A stretch of 25,516 nucleotides of DNA, taken from positions 1-25,516 of the forward strand of contig JAUQPV010000009.1 of NCBI GenBank assembly GCA_030550225.1. The letters are read 5' to 3'. The DNA comes from Acidobacteriota bacterium. GTDB taxonomy: Bacteria; Acidobacteriota; HRBIN11. The position numbers and the translations under genes were made by a program. This document shows positions 10,269 to 17,146 of the stretch, in pieces. The notes beneath the pieces were generated by a model that made no database searches, had not been told where the DNA came from, and was given only the letters and a program-made list of their open reading frames with translations. How positions within the stretch are numbered: position 1 is the first letter of the stretch; each line of letters starts with the position of its first letter.

Positions 10269-10326
10269 ATAATAGGTCAGAGGTTGACAAAAGTCCAATC
10301 AAAAAAGTTGAGTCCACTTTTGTCAA
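10269..10326 (-). promoter_or_regulatory. Candidate lon promoter with 11-bp inverted repeat operator
   Basis: On the minus strand a TATTAT (10269-10274) resembles a -10; TTGGAC 18 bases upstream is a weak -35. Overlapping and extending upstream is a perfect inverted repeat, TTGACAAAAGT at 10284-10294 and ACTTTTGTCAA at 10316-10326, with 21 bases between arms and 32 bp (three helical turns) between arm centres. It does not match CIRCE or the HAIR operator. A dimeric or paired repressor site is inferred from symmetry and position. Confidence 0.55.
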
Positions 10327-10726
10327 ATAATGGCCCTGGGGGCATTGCCCGGGCAAACCGTCTACGTGCAAAAGCCATGCCCGAAGAGCGACGGAGGGGG
10401 AAAGGGGGCCCGTCTCGACCGTCAAAGAACGGCGGCTGATGACCCCGCCGAGGGCCGGTCGCACCCGGGGGCCCCGGGTCCCTAACTGCCCAGGCGAAGC
10501 GTGTCGGTGTCTTTAGTGTATCATATTTATTCGACCTTGCCAAGCGGCGTTACGCGACCCGCAAGATCCTACCGCCGGGACGCCATGCCGGGCGACACCG
10601 ACCTCATGAGTCAGACGTCTCGACGGGCCGTCCCGTTCGGTCCGCCCTTGAGAATTCGGTGCCCGGCGTTGGGTGTGGAGATGAAGTCCTTCCTAACATT
10701 TCATCCCTGGCGACCGGTGCCTTCCG
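10327..10726. other. Gene-free spacer between divergent lon and the acyl-AMP ligase gene
   Basis: No convincing coding region was found. Short reading frames on both strands here lack ribosome sites or family features. It holds a 17-bp near-perfect palindrome ACCCGGGGGCCCCGGGT at 10463-10479, a CGGGCA/TGCCCG pairing flanking a loop near 10350-10385, and a minus-strand promoter candidate described separately. A long untranslated leader for lon is one possible use. Confidence 0.4.
10515..10543 (-). promoter_or_regulatory. Candidate minus-strand promoter upstream of lon
   Basis: TTGGCA (10538-10543, minus strand) is followed after 17 bases by TACACT (10515-10520); the -35 matches five of six and the -10 four of six sigma-70 positions, in an A/T-rich pocket of an otherwise GC-rich spacer. 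Transcription would run toward lon with a leader of about 300 bases. Confidence 0.4.
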
Positions 10727-10755
10727 TTCGCAGAGCCGTTCAGTCCTGGTAAAAT
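10727..10755 (+). promoter_or_regulatory. Candidate promoter for the acyl-AMP ligase gene
   Basis: TTCGCA (10727-10732), a 17-base spacer and TAAAAT (10750-10755) preceded by TGG, giving an extended -10. A start near 10762 would fall at the edge of the heptamer tract at 10765. The spacer contains a copy of the dispersed element H (GAGCCGTTCAGT). Confidence 0.5.
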
Positions 10756-10764
10756 GAACGCGGG

Positions 10765-10823
10765 TGTTGGGTGCTGGGTCTTGGGGGTTGGGTGTTAAGC
10801 CCTTTTCAACGACCCGACACCCA
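10765..10823. repeat. Heptamer tract, family A, with short inverted partner
   Basis: Units TGTTGGG, TGCTGGG, TCTTGGG, GGTTGGG, TGTTAAG run from 10765 to 10799 in strict 7-bp register. The opposite sense (CGACCCG, ACACCCA) follows at 10810-10823, so the leader of the downstream gene could fold into a hairpin about 30 bases before its start codon. Confidence 0.65.
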
Positions 10824-10854
10824 GTGGATTATCCTTCGCCCGGGTGAGTATCCG

Positions 10855-12645
10855 ATGGCCGTCTTACGACCGCCGGCCCTACATGTACCGACCCTCATCG
10901 AGGCCCTGGTCGACCGAGCCCGGTCCATGCCGGACCGTACGGCCGTGACGCTCTTGTCCCGGACGCGGGTGCAGGCGACCCTGTCGTATCGGGACCTCTA
11001 CGAAGGGGGCCTCCGCTATGCGGGGCTTTTGCGACACCGGTGGGGGCTTCAAGACGGCGAGCCGGTCGTCATCGTTCTCCCGACGGACGTCAGCTTTTTT
11101 CTGGCCTTTTGGGGGATTCTCCTCGGTCGGGGCATCCCGGTCCCCGTCTATCCCCCGGTCCGGCTTCACCGCATGCAAGATTATGGGGTCTATGTGCGCC
11201 ACGTCCTTGCAGACTGCCAGGCTCGTTTGATCGTGACGGACCGGACGCTGGCGGCCTTCCTCCGGTTTCTCCGGGCCGAGCCGACCCGGTACACCTTCGT
11301 GACCGTCGAGGACCTGCGGTCGGGGCCGGCCCTGGCCCGGCCTTTGGAGGTCGGACCGGACGATACGGCCCTCTTGCAGTACACGTCGGGCTCGACGGCC
11401 GCGCCCCGGGGTGTGCAGCTCTATCACCGTCACCTGGTCGCCAACATCCTGGCGATGGGGCACCACGTCGGTCTCTTGGACACCGATGCGGCCGTCAGCT
11501 GGCTCCCTTTGTATCACGACATGGGCCTCATCGGGATGGTCCTGGGGACGCTCTTCTGGGGGCTTCCCCTGTATGTGTTTTCGCCCCTCGAGTTTATCCG
11601 TCGGCCCGTCTACTGGCTTCGGTCCATCGCCCGGTACCGGGCGACGATCTCGGCGGCCCCGAACTTTGCGTATGGCGTCTGTGCGACGAAGCTTCGGGAC
11701 TTCGAGCTGGAGGGCTTGGACCTCACGTCTTGGCGTATCGCCCTCTGTGGGGCGGAGCCCATCCTGGCGGCCACCATCGAGGGATTCATCCGGCGGTTTC
11801 GGCCGTACGGCTTCCGGCCCGAGGCCTTCACGGCCGCTTATGGGCTGGCCGAGAACACCCTGGCCGTCACGATGGCCCCGATCGGCGAGGGCCTTCGCGT
11901 GGACCGGGTCGACCGGGCCGTTTTCGAGACCGAGCGGCGGGCCGTCCCGACAGACGCAAAGGATACGGCGGTCATGACGTGGGTCGCCTGCGGGGTTCCG
12001 ATCCCGGACACTGAAGTCTGCATTGCCGATGCGGCGGGGCGTCCCCTCCCGGAACGTCATGAGGGTACGATCCTTGTCCGGAGCCCCTCGGTCATGGCCG
12101 GCTACTATCGGAATCCGCAAGCGACGGCGGAGGTCTTACGGGATGGCTGGCTCGACACGGGGGACCTGGGCTACATGGCTGATGGGTATCTCTACGTGAC
12201 GGGTCGTCAGAAGGAGCTCATCATCCGGGGGGGCCGGAACTACTATCCCCAGGACATCGAGCAAGTCGTCCAGACTGTCGAGGGCATCCGGCGGGGCAAC
12301 GTCTGCGTCTTCAGCGTCCCCGACGAACGGGAGGGGACCGAGCGGATCGTCATCATCGCCGAGACGAGGGTCCGGGATCCCGCCCGGTGGGCCCGCATCG
12401 AGGCCGACATCCGGGAACGGGTCCTCCGGGAGGTCGGTGTCCCCGTCTCGGAGATCCGGCTGGTCCCGCCGGGGACCCTCCCCAAGACGACCAGTGGGAA
12501 GCTCCAGCGGGTCCAGTCTCGGCAAGCATATCTGGCCGGCGAGGTTCGCCCCATCCGACCCGAGGACGTCCGCCGTCCGGCTCTGCTTCGGTGGCTCCAA
12601 GCCGCCGGCCGTCTCCTGCGTCCCCTCCTCCGAGGTCCCTCGTGA
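10855..12645 (+). CDS. Fatty acyl-AMP ligase-like adenylate-forming enzyme
   Basis: A 596-residue ANL-superfamily enzyme that should activate a carboxylic acid, probably a fatty acid, with ATP. Motifs in order: TSGSTAAPRGV (177-187, phosphate loop), SWLPLYHDMGLIG (215-227), APNFAYGVCATK, YGLAENTLAVT (329-339), TGDLGY (435-440), GRQKELIIRGGRNYYPQDIE (450-469) and PKTTSGK with catalytic Lys549. SWLPLYHDMGLIG, NYYPQDIE and the sequence after YGLAENT are hallmarks of FAALs, which often pass acyl-adenylates to carrier proteins instead of CoA. The ATG at 10855 has GGGTGAG upstream; the frame extends 28 codons further, but that part lies in a repeat. No acyl carrier, polyketide or peptide synthase gene is adjacent, so the acceptor is unknown. 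Acyl-CoA synthetase activity remains possible. Confidence 0.88.
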   Translation: MAVLRPPALHVPTLIEALVDRARSMPDRTAVTLLSRTRVQATLSYRDLYEGGLRYAGLLRHRWGLQDGEPVVIVLPTDVSFFLAFWGILLGRGIPVPVYPPVRLHRMQDYGVYVRHVLADCQARLIVTDRTLAAFLRFLRAEPTRYTFVTVEDLRSGPALARPLEVGPDDTALLQYTSGSTAAPRGVQLYHRHLVANILAMGHHVGLLDTDAAVSWLPLYHDMGLIGMVLGTLFWGLPLYVFSPLEFIRRPVYWLRSIARYRATISAAPNFAYGVCATKLRDFELEGLDLTSWRIALCGAEPILAATIEGFIRRFRPYGFRPEAFTAAYGLAENTLAVTMAPIGEGLRVDRVDRAVFETERRAVPTDAKDTAVMTWVACGVPIPDTEVCIADAAGRPLPERHEGTILVRSPSVMAGYYRNPQATAEVLRDGWLDTGDLGYMADGYLYVTGRQKELIIRGGRNYYPQDIEQVVQTVEGIRRGNVCVFSVPDEREGTERIVIIAETRVRDPARWARIEADIRERVLREVGVPVSEIRLVPPGTLPKTTSGKLQRVQSRQAYLAGEVRPIRPEDVRRPALLRWLQAAGRLLRPLLRGPS

Positions 12646-12646
12646 C

Positions 12647-12880
12647 GAAGCCCTTCAGTTCGGGAGAGCGGCATCGGGTCGGCCTTTCCCATCACCCGAG
12701 AAGCACGATTTTTCAAGTTGCGTGACGGCGTGACGACGTAACGACGTGACGAGGCCGATCCCGGGCCGTTCGCCCCGGCGACGGCTTCTTTCTCAACTCC
12801 GTCACATCGTCACGACGTGACGACGTCACGAGGCTTGAAAAACCGTCCTCCCCGAAGGATCGGAAAAGCCGAATCCATGC
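12647..12880. repeat. Nested inverted repeat island (H-E-core-E'-H')
   Basis: Element H at 12647-12693 (plus sense) is mirrored by an inverted H copy at 12836-12880. Inside them are two octamer tracts of family E: CGTGACGG, CGTGACGA, CGTAACGA, CGTGACGA at 12721-12752 and CGTCACAT, CGTCACGA, CGTGACGA, CGTCACGA at 12800-12831. The core (12753-12799) has a CCGGG/CCCGG-type hairpin. TTTTTCAAG near 12710 and CTTGAAAAA near 12834 extend the symmetry. No gene is present. Confidence 0.65.
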
Positions 12881-12909
12881 GGGTTTCCACGGACCGAACG
12901 CCTATGTCA

Positions 12910-12957
12910 TTGCCGACCTGCCGACCTGCCGAGCTGCCAAACTGCCGACCTGCCGAA
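12910..12957. repeat. Octamer tract, family B, ending at the trmI stop codon
   Basis: Six consecutive 8-bp units of consensus CTGCCGAC fill 48 bases. The last base of the tract is immediately next to the stop codon of trmI (12958-12960, minus strand). Confidence 0.85.
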
Positions 12958-14142
12958 TTAAATATACACGTCATCCACGAAACTCTGGCCGGGCCGAAGC
13001 CGGCGGGCGACGACGATGAAGGCCGTATGGGCGACCATGAAGTGAGCCGGTCGGACGCTGTGGCCCTTCACGTTCCAGGGCCGGACGAGGACCTCCAGGA
13101 CTTCGATGGAGCCGTAGAGGTTCGAAGCCCGAAGCCACTCGACCGTCTCTTGGACCTGGGGGACCGTCGGGCTGATGGAGACGAGGATCCCGCCGGGCCG
13201 GAGGGCCCCCGTCGCTACGGGAAGCCCGTCCGTCGGCGTCGGCAGGTCCAGGAAGGCCCGGTCGAAGGACCCCGGCTCGACCTGCGCCCGAGCGATGTCC
13301 TCGTTGTGGATCTCGTGGTTCTCCGGGATATACCCCAGCCAGCGTTCGATGTTGCGGACGGCCCGTCGGATGAAGTCCGCCCGGATCTCGTAGGAGACGA
13401 GCCGGCCTGTCGGCCCGATGGCTCGCAGGATGACCATCGCCAGGGCCCCCGAGCCGAGGCCCGATTCCAACACACGTGCGCCCGGATAGAGGTCCCCCCA
13501 CATGGCCATGATGGCCGAGTCTTTCGGGTAGACGACCTGGGCATGGCGGGGCATGTGGAGGAGGTAGTCCCGGAGGGTCGGCCGGAAGACCAGCAGGACG
13601 TGGCCCTTGCTGGACCGGAGGGCCGTGCCCTCGGTCTGTCCGATGATGGCGTCCATCGGGACCGACCCGAGGTGGAACGTAAAGTTCTGACCGGGCTCCA
13701 GACGCGTCAGGTAGTGCCGCCCCTTGGCATCGATCAGAAGGACCCACTCGCCGGCCTGGAGGGGGCCTGTCCGTTGGAGGGCCGCCAGGTCGGATGCCGA
13801 CGGCGTCGGGTCGTCCCGTCGGGCCGACCACCGCCGCACGAAGGCCGACCACGCCGTCCGGAGGGCCTCCGGAAAGGACTCGGGCAGGTTCCCCGTCAGG
13901 ATGGCTCGATAGAGGTCGGGGTCCTCTAGGCCGACCAAGCGCCGGAGGGCCGTCAGGTCGGACCAGCCCTGGGCCTGGCAGGCGCCCAGAAAGGCCGTCA
14001 GGAAGATCTCGACCTCGACCCGGCTCCGTCGGCCGGCCTCATACAGGAGTTCCTTCCAGACGACCGCCTCATCGGCCGTCCCTACGGGGGACGAACCTTC
14101 GGTCGGTTCCAACGTCAAACGGCGCTCTTGATCCTTCATCAC
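12958..14142 (-). CDS. trmI: tRNA (adenine-58-N1)-methyltransferase TrmI with N-terminal extension
   Basis: A 394-residue S-adenosylmethionine-dependent enzyme that methylates A58 in the T-loop of tRNA, a change associated with thermal stability. The TrmI core occupies about residues 128-390: GEWVLLIDAKGRHYLTRLEPG (131-151), YPKDSA (205-210), motif I VLESGLGSGALAM (224-236), SYEIR (250-254) and FDRAFLDLPTP (293-303) with the catalytic-loop Asp. Typical TrmI proteins are 255-280 residues; the first 120 or so residues here form an extra, probably helical domain (VWKELLYEAGRRSRVEVE and following) that I do not recognise. The start may be GTG 14142 or the next codon, ATG 14139; no good ribosome site is seen. 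It lies downstream of dprA, separated by a repeat-filled gap of 161 bases. Confidence 0.9.
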   Translation of the reverse strand: MMKDQERRLTLEPTEGSSPVGTADEAVVWKELLYEAGRRSRVEVEIFLTAFLGACQAQGWSDLTALRRLVGLEDPDLYRAILTGNLPESFPEALRTAWSAFVRRWSARRDDPTPSASDLAALQRTGPLQAGEWVLLIDAKGRHYLTRLEPGQNFTFHLGSVPMDAIIGQTEGTALRSSKGHVLLVFRPTLRDYLLHMPRHAQVVYPKDSAIMAMWGDLYPGARVLESGLGSGALAMVILRAIGPTGRLVSYEIRADFIRRAVRNIERWLGYIPENHEIHNEDIARAQVEPGSFDRAFLDLPTPTDGLPVATGALRPGGILVSISPTVPQVQETVEWLRASNLYGSIEVLEVLVRPWNVKGHSVRPAHFMVAHTAFIVVARRLRPGQSFVDDVYI

Positions 14143-14147
14143 CGGGT

Positions 14148-14290
14148 CGGATTCAGGATTCGGTGTTAGGTATTGGGTGTTAGGTGTTCGGCCCCCTGGC
14201 TCCGAATCCCGAACACCGAGGTTTCTATCTGGCCCGGTCGGTAGCCATTGGGTTCACGCCCAACGCCGAACCCCCAGCACCCAACACCGG
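14148..14290. repeat. Mirrored heptamer tracts, family A (A-core-A')
   Basis: TGTTAGG, TATTGGG, TGTTAGG, TGTTCGG (14164-14191; degenerate units from 14148) face the inverted tract ACGCCCA, ACGCCGA, ACCCCCA, GCACCCA, ACACCGG (14256-14290). Both keep an exact 7-bp register. The 64-bp core has no evident gene. The island fills the dprA-trmI spacer. Confidence 0.75.
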
Positions 14291-14303
14291 ACATCCCGTC
14301 TCC

Positions 14304-15419
14304 TCAGGCTCGCCGGGCGTAGCGGCGGCCGGGCAGGCTGATGATAGCACCCCGGAGCTCGAGCTCAAAGAGAGCCTCATACAGGCGTTCCGCGTCGAGA
14401 CCGGCCTGGCGGGCCTGTTCGAGGAGTCGCTCGATGCCGACGTCGCCGTCGGCCGGAAGCCAGGCGAGGAGGCGCCGTTGAACTTCATCGGCGGGCCCGG
14501 CTTCAGTCGCCGTCAGGGCCGGCGCCGTCTCGGGCCATCGGAGGCCCTGGGACCAAGCGGCCGGGAGCGAGCGGACGATGTCTCGCCAGTGGAGGACCAT
14601 ATGGGCCAGGCCCTGCTGAATAAGATAGTTCGTCCCCAGGCTGGTCTCTTGGAAGACGGACCCGGGCACGGCCATGACCTCGCGGCCCTGGTCGAGGGCC
14701 CACCGGGCCGTGTTCAGGGCTCCACTTCGGGGCGGCGCCTCGACGACGAGGACGCCGGGCGTCAAGCCGCTGATGACCCGATTCCGGATGGGGAACAGTT
14801 CCGGTCGGGGCGGCGTGTCGGGCGGGTACTCGCTGATCAGCGTGCCGCCCGCTTGGAGGAGTCGCTCCCGTAAGTTCCGGTGTTCCCGGGGATACGTGAC
14901 GTTCAGGCCGTGGCCCAAGACGGCGGCCGTGTAGCCGCCCTTCTCGATGCTTAGCTGATGGGCGGCGGCGTCGACGCCGACGGCCATCCCGCTGACGACG
15001 CCGACGCCAGCCGCGATCAGGGGCTCCAGGAGGAACCGCACGACGTTCTTCCCGTAGACGGTCGCCCGTCGGGACCCCACGACGCTCAGGAGGGGGGCCT
15101 CCGGGAGAGGCCACCGGCCCTGGGTCCACAAGACGATGGGCGGCGACTCGATGGCCTTCAGGAGGGACGGGTACGTGGGGTCGACGATCGGGACGACCCG
15201 GTAGCCCCGACGGACCGAGTCCCGTAGACAACGTTCGGCCGACTCCCAGAGGGAGGCCGCCCGGAGGCGGGCCTGGAGGCCCAGGGGCACGGCGGCATCC
15301 GTCCGCCTCAATTCGGAGGGCCGCCCGACCCACCGGAGGACTTCGTGGGTCCGGCCCCGCAGTTCGGGCAGGAGGGCCACGGCGACGGCCCCCAGGACGT
15401 CTTCATCCGTCCAGGTCAT
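14304..15419 (-). CDS. dprA: DNA processing protein DprA (Smf)
   Basis: A 371-residue RecA loader that binds incoming single-stranded DNA during natural transformation. The Rossmann-like DprA core has VGSRRAT (114-120), SGMAVGVDAAAH (143-154), the ssDNA-binding signature FPIRNRVISGL (209-219), VVEAPPRSGALNTA (225-238) and GTNYLIQQG (262-270). A helix-hairpin-like N-terminus (1-60) and a C-terminal winged-helix domain (about 305-371, ending LPGRRYARRA) complete the usual layout. The start ATG (15417-15419) overlaps the TGA of the upstream DUF4388 gene in an ATGA junction, indicating coupled translation. A longer frame exists upstream but is antisense to, or overlaps, that gene. Pseudopilin genes elsewhere in the window could serve DNA uptake, but this is only suggestive. 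Confidence 0.95.
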   Translation of the reverse strand: MTWTDEDVLGAVAVALLPELRGRTHEVLRWVGRPSELRRTDAAVPLGLQARLRAASLWESAERCLRDSVRRGYRVVPIVDPTYPSLLKAIESPPIVLWTQGRWPLPEAPLLSVVGSRRATVYGKNVVRFLLEPLIAAGVGVVSGMAVGVDAAAHQLSIEKGGYTAAVLGHGLNVTYPREHRNLRERLLQAGGTLISEYPPDTPPRPELFPIRNRVISGLTPGVLVVEAPPRSGALNTARWALDQGREVMAVPGSVFQETSLGTNYLIQQGLAHMVLHWRDIVRSLPAAWSQGLRWPETAPALTATEAGPADEVQRRLLAWLPADGDVGIERLLEQARQAGLDAERLYEALFELELRGAIISLPGRRYARRA

Positions 15420-16168
15420 GAAGGCCCCCGTGGAAGAGGGATGATGCGAATGCGTTCCAAGACATAGAGGCCGTACAGCAGACGGACGGCCATGTCGGAT
15501 TCGATGGGGCTCTGGTCCAGGACCGTCTGGAGCGTCCGGGTCCCGTCCAGCAGGGGCAGGAGCCGCCGTTCGTCCGGCAGGAGGCCCAGGACGTGGACTT
15601 CCAGACGAAGCTGGGGGGCCATCTCGACATACCCGTCCGGCCCGCCCAGGGCCTCGATACAGCGCTGGGGATTCGGAAGCCAACGGGAACCCATGACGAT
15701 GGCCCGCGGGATGGGCAGGTGGAGCTGGATGAGCTCTTCGTCTTTGGACGGGCCGACGACGAAGTGGACGACGCCCTCCTCCCACGCAAAGACGCTACTC
15801 ACGATGGCCAGGATCTGGTCCTGGACGGCCTGGAAGAGCTGGTGGGGCGTCAGGACGCCCATCTCGACGAGGATGCGACCGAGGCGCTTGTCCGGGTTCA
15901 TCCGAAGGCGACGGGAGGCCTCTTGGAAGATGGCCTCATCGATGACGCCTCGCCGGAGCAAGAACTCGCCGAGGCGGTCGTCCTTCTGGTTCGAGCTGGC
16001 GAAGATGATGCGGCCGTCCTTGACGTAAACCTTCTTGATAGCCGCCTCGCGCTGGAAAGTCAGTACGCCCGGTACCCGGTAGTCATAAATCTTTTTTAAT
16101 ACGACCGGGACGGGCATGTCGGTCAGGGAGCCGACATACTGAAACGGACTTTCTCGCGTCTCTGCCAT
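15416..16168 (-). CDS. DUF4388 (PATAN) domain protein
   Basis: A 250-residue cytosolic protein. Residues 8-60 resemble a DUF4388/PATAN domain (GSLTDMPVPVVLKKIYDY, then GVLTFQREAAIKKVYVKDGRIIFASS), commonly found in signalling proteins of Myxococcota, Acidobacteriota and cyanobacteria. Residues 63-140 contain two GspE/MshE N-terminal-like helical repeats (DRLGEFLLRRGVIDEAIFQ and RLGRILVEMGVLTPHQLFQ). The C-terminal third is less conserved (LLPLLDGTRTLQTVL). Such proteins are thought to mediate protein interactions in motility, pilus or gene regulation circuits; no enzymatic motif is seen. The ATG at 16166-16168 has an AAAGGAT ribosome site. Its stop overlaps the dprA start, so the two form an operon, which hints at a pilus or competence connection. 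Confidence 0.8.
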   Translation of the reverse strand: MAETRESPFQYVGSLTDMPVPVVLKKIYDYRVPGVLTFQREAAIKKVYVKDGRIIFASSNQKDDRLGEFLLRRGVIDEAIFQEASRRLRMNPDKRLGRILVEMGVLTPHQLFQAVQDQILAIVSSVFAWEEGVVHFVVGPSKDEELIQLHLPIPRAIVMGSRWLPNPQRCIEALGGPDGYVEMAPQLRLEVHVLGLLPDERRLLPLLDGTRTLQTVLDQSPIESDMAVRLLYGLYVLERIRIIPLPRGPS

Positions 16169-16183
16169 CGGTCATCCTTTGGA

Positions 16184-16471
16184 AATTCGGCAGTTCAGCA
16201 GATGGGCAATTGGGCAGGCGGGGGAGGGATACCCGTACGGGTGGTTCCCTCAACCCGGGTGGATCGTTATGGCGAAACGAGGGGCCCCATCGTCCTGACG
16301 GGGGCGTCCACCCCGTAGATCAGGCGGGGCTTTGTCTTCGGCAGATGGTTCCAACCTGGGCCCTCCGACGGCCGTCATCCCCGGTATCCGCAGACAGGGG
16401 TTGCCCCTTTCCCTTCTCAGGCCACCCCGGGGATAGGCCTGGCTTGCCCATCTGCCTATCTGCCGACCTGT
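16184..16471. repeat. Octamer tracts of family B in inverted orientation flanking a structured core
   Basis: AATTCGGC, AGTTCAGC, AGATGGGC, AATTGGGC (16184-16215) face the inverted CCATCTGC, CTATCTGC, CGACCTGT (16448-16471). The 230-bp core contains no gene but has several hairpins, including a palindrome ACCCGTACGGGT near 16232. Confidence 0.6.
16281..16363. other. Nested base-pairing element (possible structured RNA or cruciform)
   Basis: Pairings close one inside another: GGGCCC-type ends (16281-16288 with 16358-16363), CCATC (16287-16291) with GATGG (16344-16348), CCTGA (16294-16298) with TCAGG (16320-16324), and CGGGG (16299-16303) with CCCCG (16311-16315). On the minus strand it would lie in the leader of the DUF4388 gene, about 110 bases before its start. 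It does not match a riboswitch class I can name. Confidence 0.4.
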
Positions 16472-16479
16472 CCATTGAC

Positions 16480-16598
16480 ACCGGCATAACTACCGGTTCC
16501 ATAAGAATGACGCCCGCATGACTGCGGGCGTTGTGAGTTGGGGACGCCGCCGTCACCGGCGGCGCCAGGACAGGGGACGCCGCCATGACTGGCGGCGT
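16480..16598. repeat. Array of four small hairpins at about 33-bp spacing
   Basis: Hairpin centres fall near 16488, 16520, 16554 and 16587. Stems: ACCGG/CCGGT; ACGCCCGCA/TGCGGGCGT (16510-16531); CGCCGCCG/CGGCGGCG (16545-16564); ACGCCGCCA/TGGCGGCGT (16577-16598). The last three have 4-base loops TGAC, TCAC and TGAC; the first has a longer loop containing ATAAC. Stem sequence is partly conserved (GACGCC). It looks like a REP-type palindromic array; the copies are too short and degenerate for CRISPR. Confidence 0.65.
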
Positions 16599-16615
16599 TC
16601 CGAATCGTCGATCCC

Positions 16616-16679
16616 CCATCTGTCTATCTGCTGACCTCCCGGACGGCCCATCTGCCGACCTGCCGAATTCCCCAGTCTA
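16616..16679. repeat. Octamer tract, family B, running through the kinase stop codon
   Basis: Eight consecutive 8-bp frames from CCATCTGT to CCAGTCTA keep register over 64 bases. The final CTA (16677-16679) is the TAG stop of the anti-sigma kinase gene on the minus strand. Confidence 0.75.
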
Positions 16680-17096
16680 CGCCCGGTCCGGCTGATAGGG
16701 GGCCGCTTTGTACATCCGGACCCGCATGCCCTCGGGTGTCCGCACGAACTCGACCTCTGTCATCAGGGTCCGGATGAACAACAGGCCCCGTCCATGGGGG
16801 CTCAGCAGATTTTCCGGCTTCGTGGGGTCCGGGACGGCCTCGGGTTCGAAGCCATTGCCCTGGTCTTGGACCTCGACGTAGAAGCCGTGTGGCTCTAAAA
16901 TGAACCGCAGAGACACGACCCGGCGGGGGTCCTGGCGGTTGCCGTGGACGATGGCGTTGGCGACGGCCTCGTGGACGGCCAGGAGGGCAAAGTCCCGGTC
17001 CTCTTCTGAAAGAACATAGCCTGAGATGAGGGCCTGGGCGACTTCCTCCGCCAGGGTCAGAAACGACAGTTGACTTGGGATGACCAGCTCGACCAC
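16677..17096 (-). CDS. Anti-sigma factor serine kinase (RsbW/SpoIIAB-like ATPase)
   Basis: A 139-residue GHKL-fold ATPase of the HATPase_c_2 type. The N box is HEAVANAIVHGN (42-53), the G1 box DQGNGFEP (78-85) and the G2 box GRGLLFIRTLMTEV (102-115). Members phosphorylate an anti-anti-sigma (STAS) partner and bind a sigma factor, or act within partner-switching circuits that govern stress or motility. No STAS or PP2C gene is adjacent, so the partner is elsewhere. The start is GTG at 17094-17096 with GGAGG seven bases upstream. A good promoter lies in the divergent region, its -35 overlapping the start codon of the neighbouring gene. The stop codon lies within a repeat tract. The ECF sigma factor at 19841 is not the usual target of this family. 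Confidence 0.87.
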   Translation of the reverse strand: MVELVIPSQLSFLTLAEEVAQALISGYVLSEEDRDFALLAVHEAVANAIVHGNRQDPRRVVSLRFILEPHGFYVEVQDQGNGFEPEAVPDPTKPENLLSPHGRGLLFIRTLMTEVEFVRTPEGMRVRMYKAAPYQPDRA

Positions 17097-17146
17097 GGGC
17101 CGCCTCCGCCGAGGGTCTCGGGTACCCAGGCCTTCCTTGCATCTCC

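Noticed and set aside
10340..10400. GGGCAAACC followed by GCAAAAGCC, reminiscent of the c-di-GMP-I (GEMM) riboswitch
   Set aside because: The hairpin with GAAA loop between the two motifs is missing, CGGGCA pairs with TGCCCG instead, and no plus-strand gene starts close by.
10277..10543. 88-codon minus-strand frame upstream of lon
   Set aside because: It runs across the lon promoter and palindromes, has no ribosome site and an Arg/Pro-rich translation.
10879..12120. 413-codon minus-strand frame opposite the acyl-AMP ligase gene
   Set aside because: Charged, low-complexity translation typical of an antisense shadow; the plus strand carries the ANL motifs.
12817..13929. Long plus-strand open frame opposite trmI
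   Set aside because: It is an antisense frame in GC-rich DNA with no ribosome site or family features; the minus strand carries all TrmI motifs.
16320..16350. Minus-strand GACAAAGCCCCG near the DUF4388 leader as a GEMM-like core
   Set aside because: The upstream GGGCAAACC hairpin and the tetraloop receptor are not present; only a short resemblance remains.
16480..16598. CRISPR array
   Set aside because: Repeats are short degenerate palindromes with almost no spacer between them and no cas genes are present; a REP-like array fits better.
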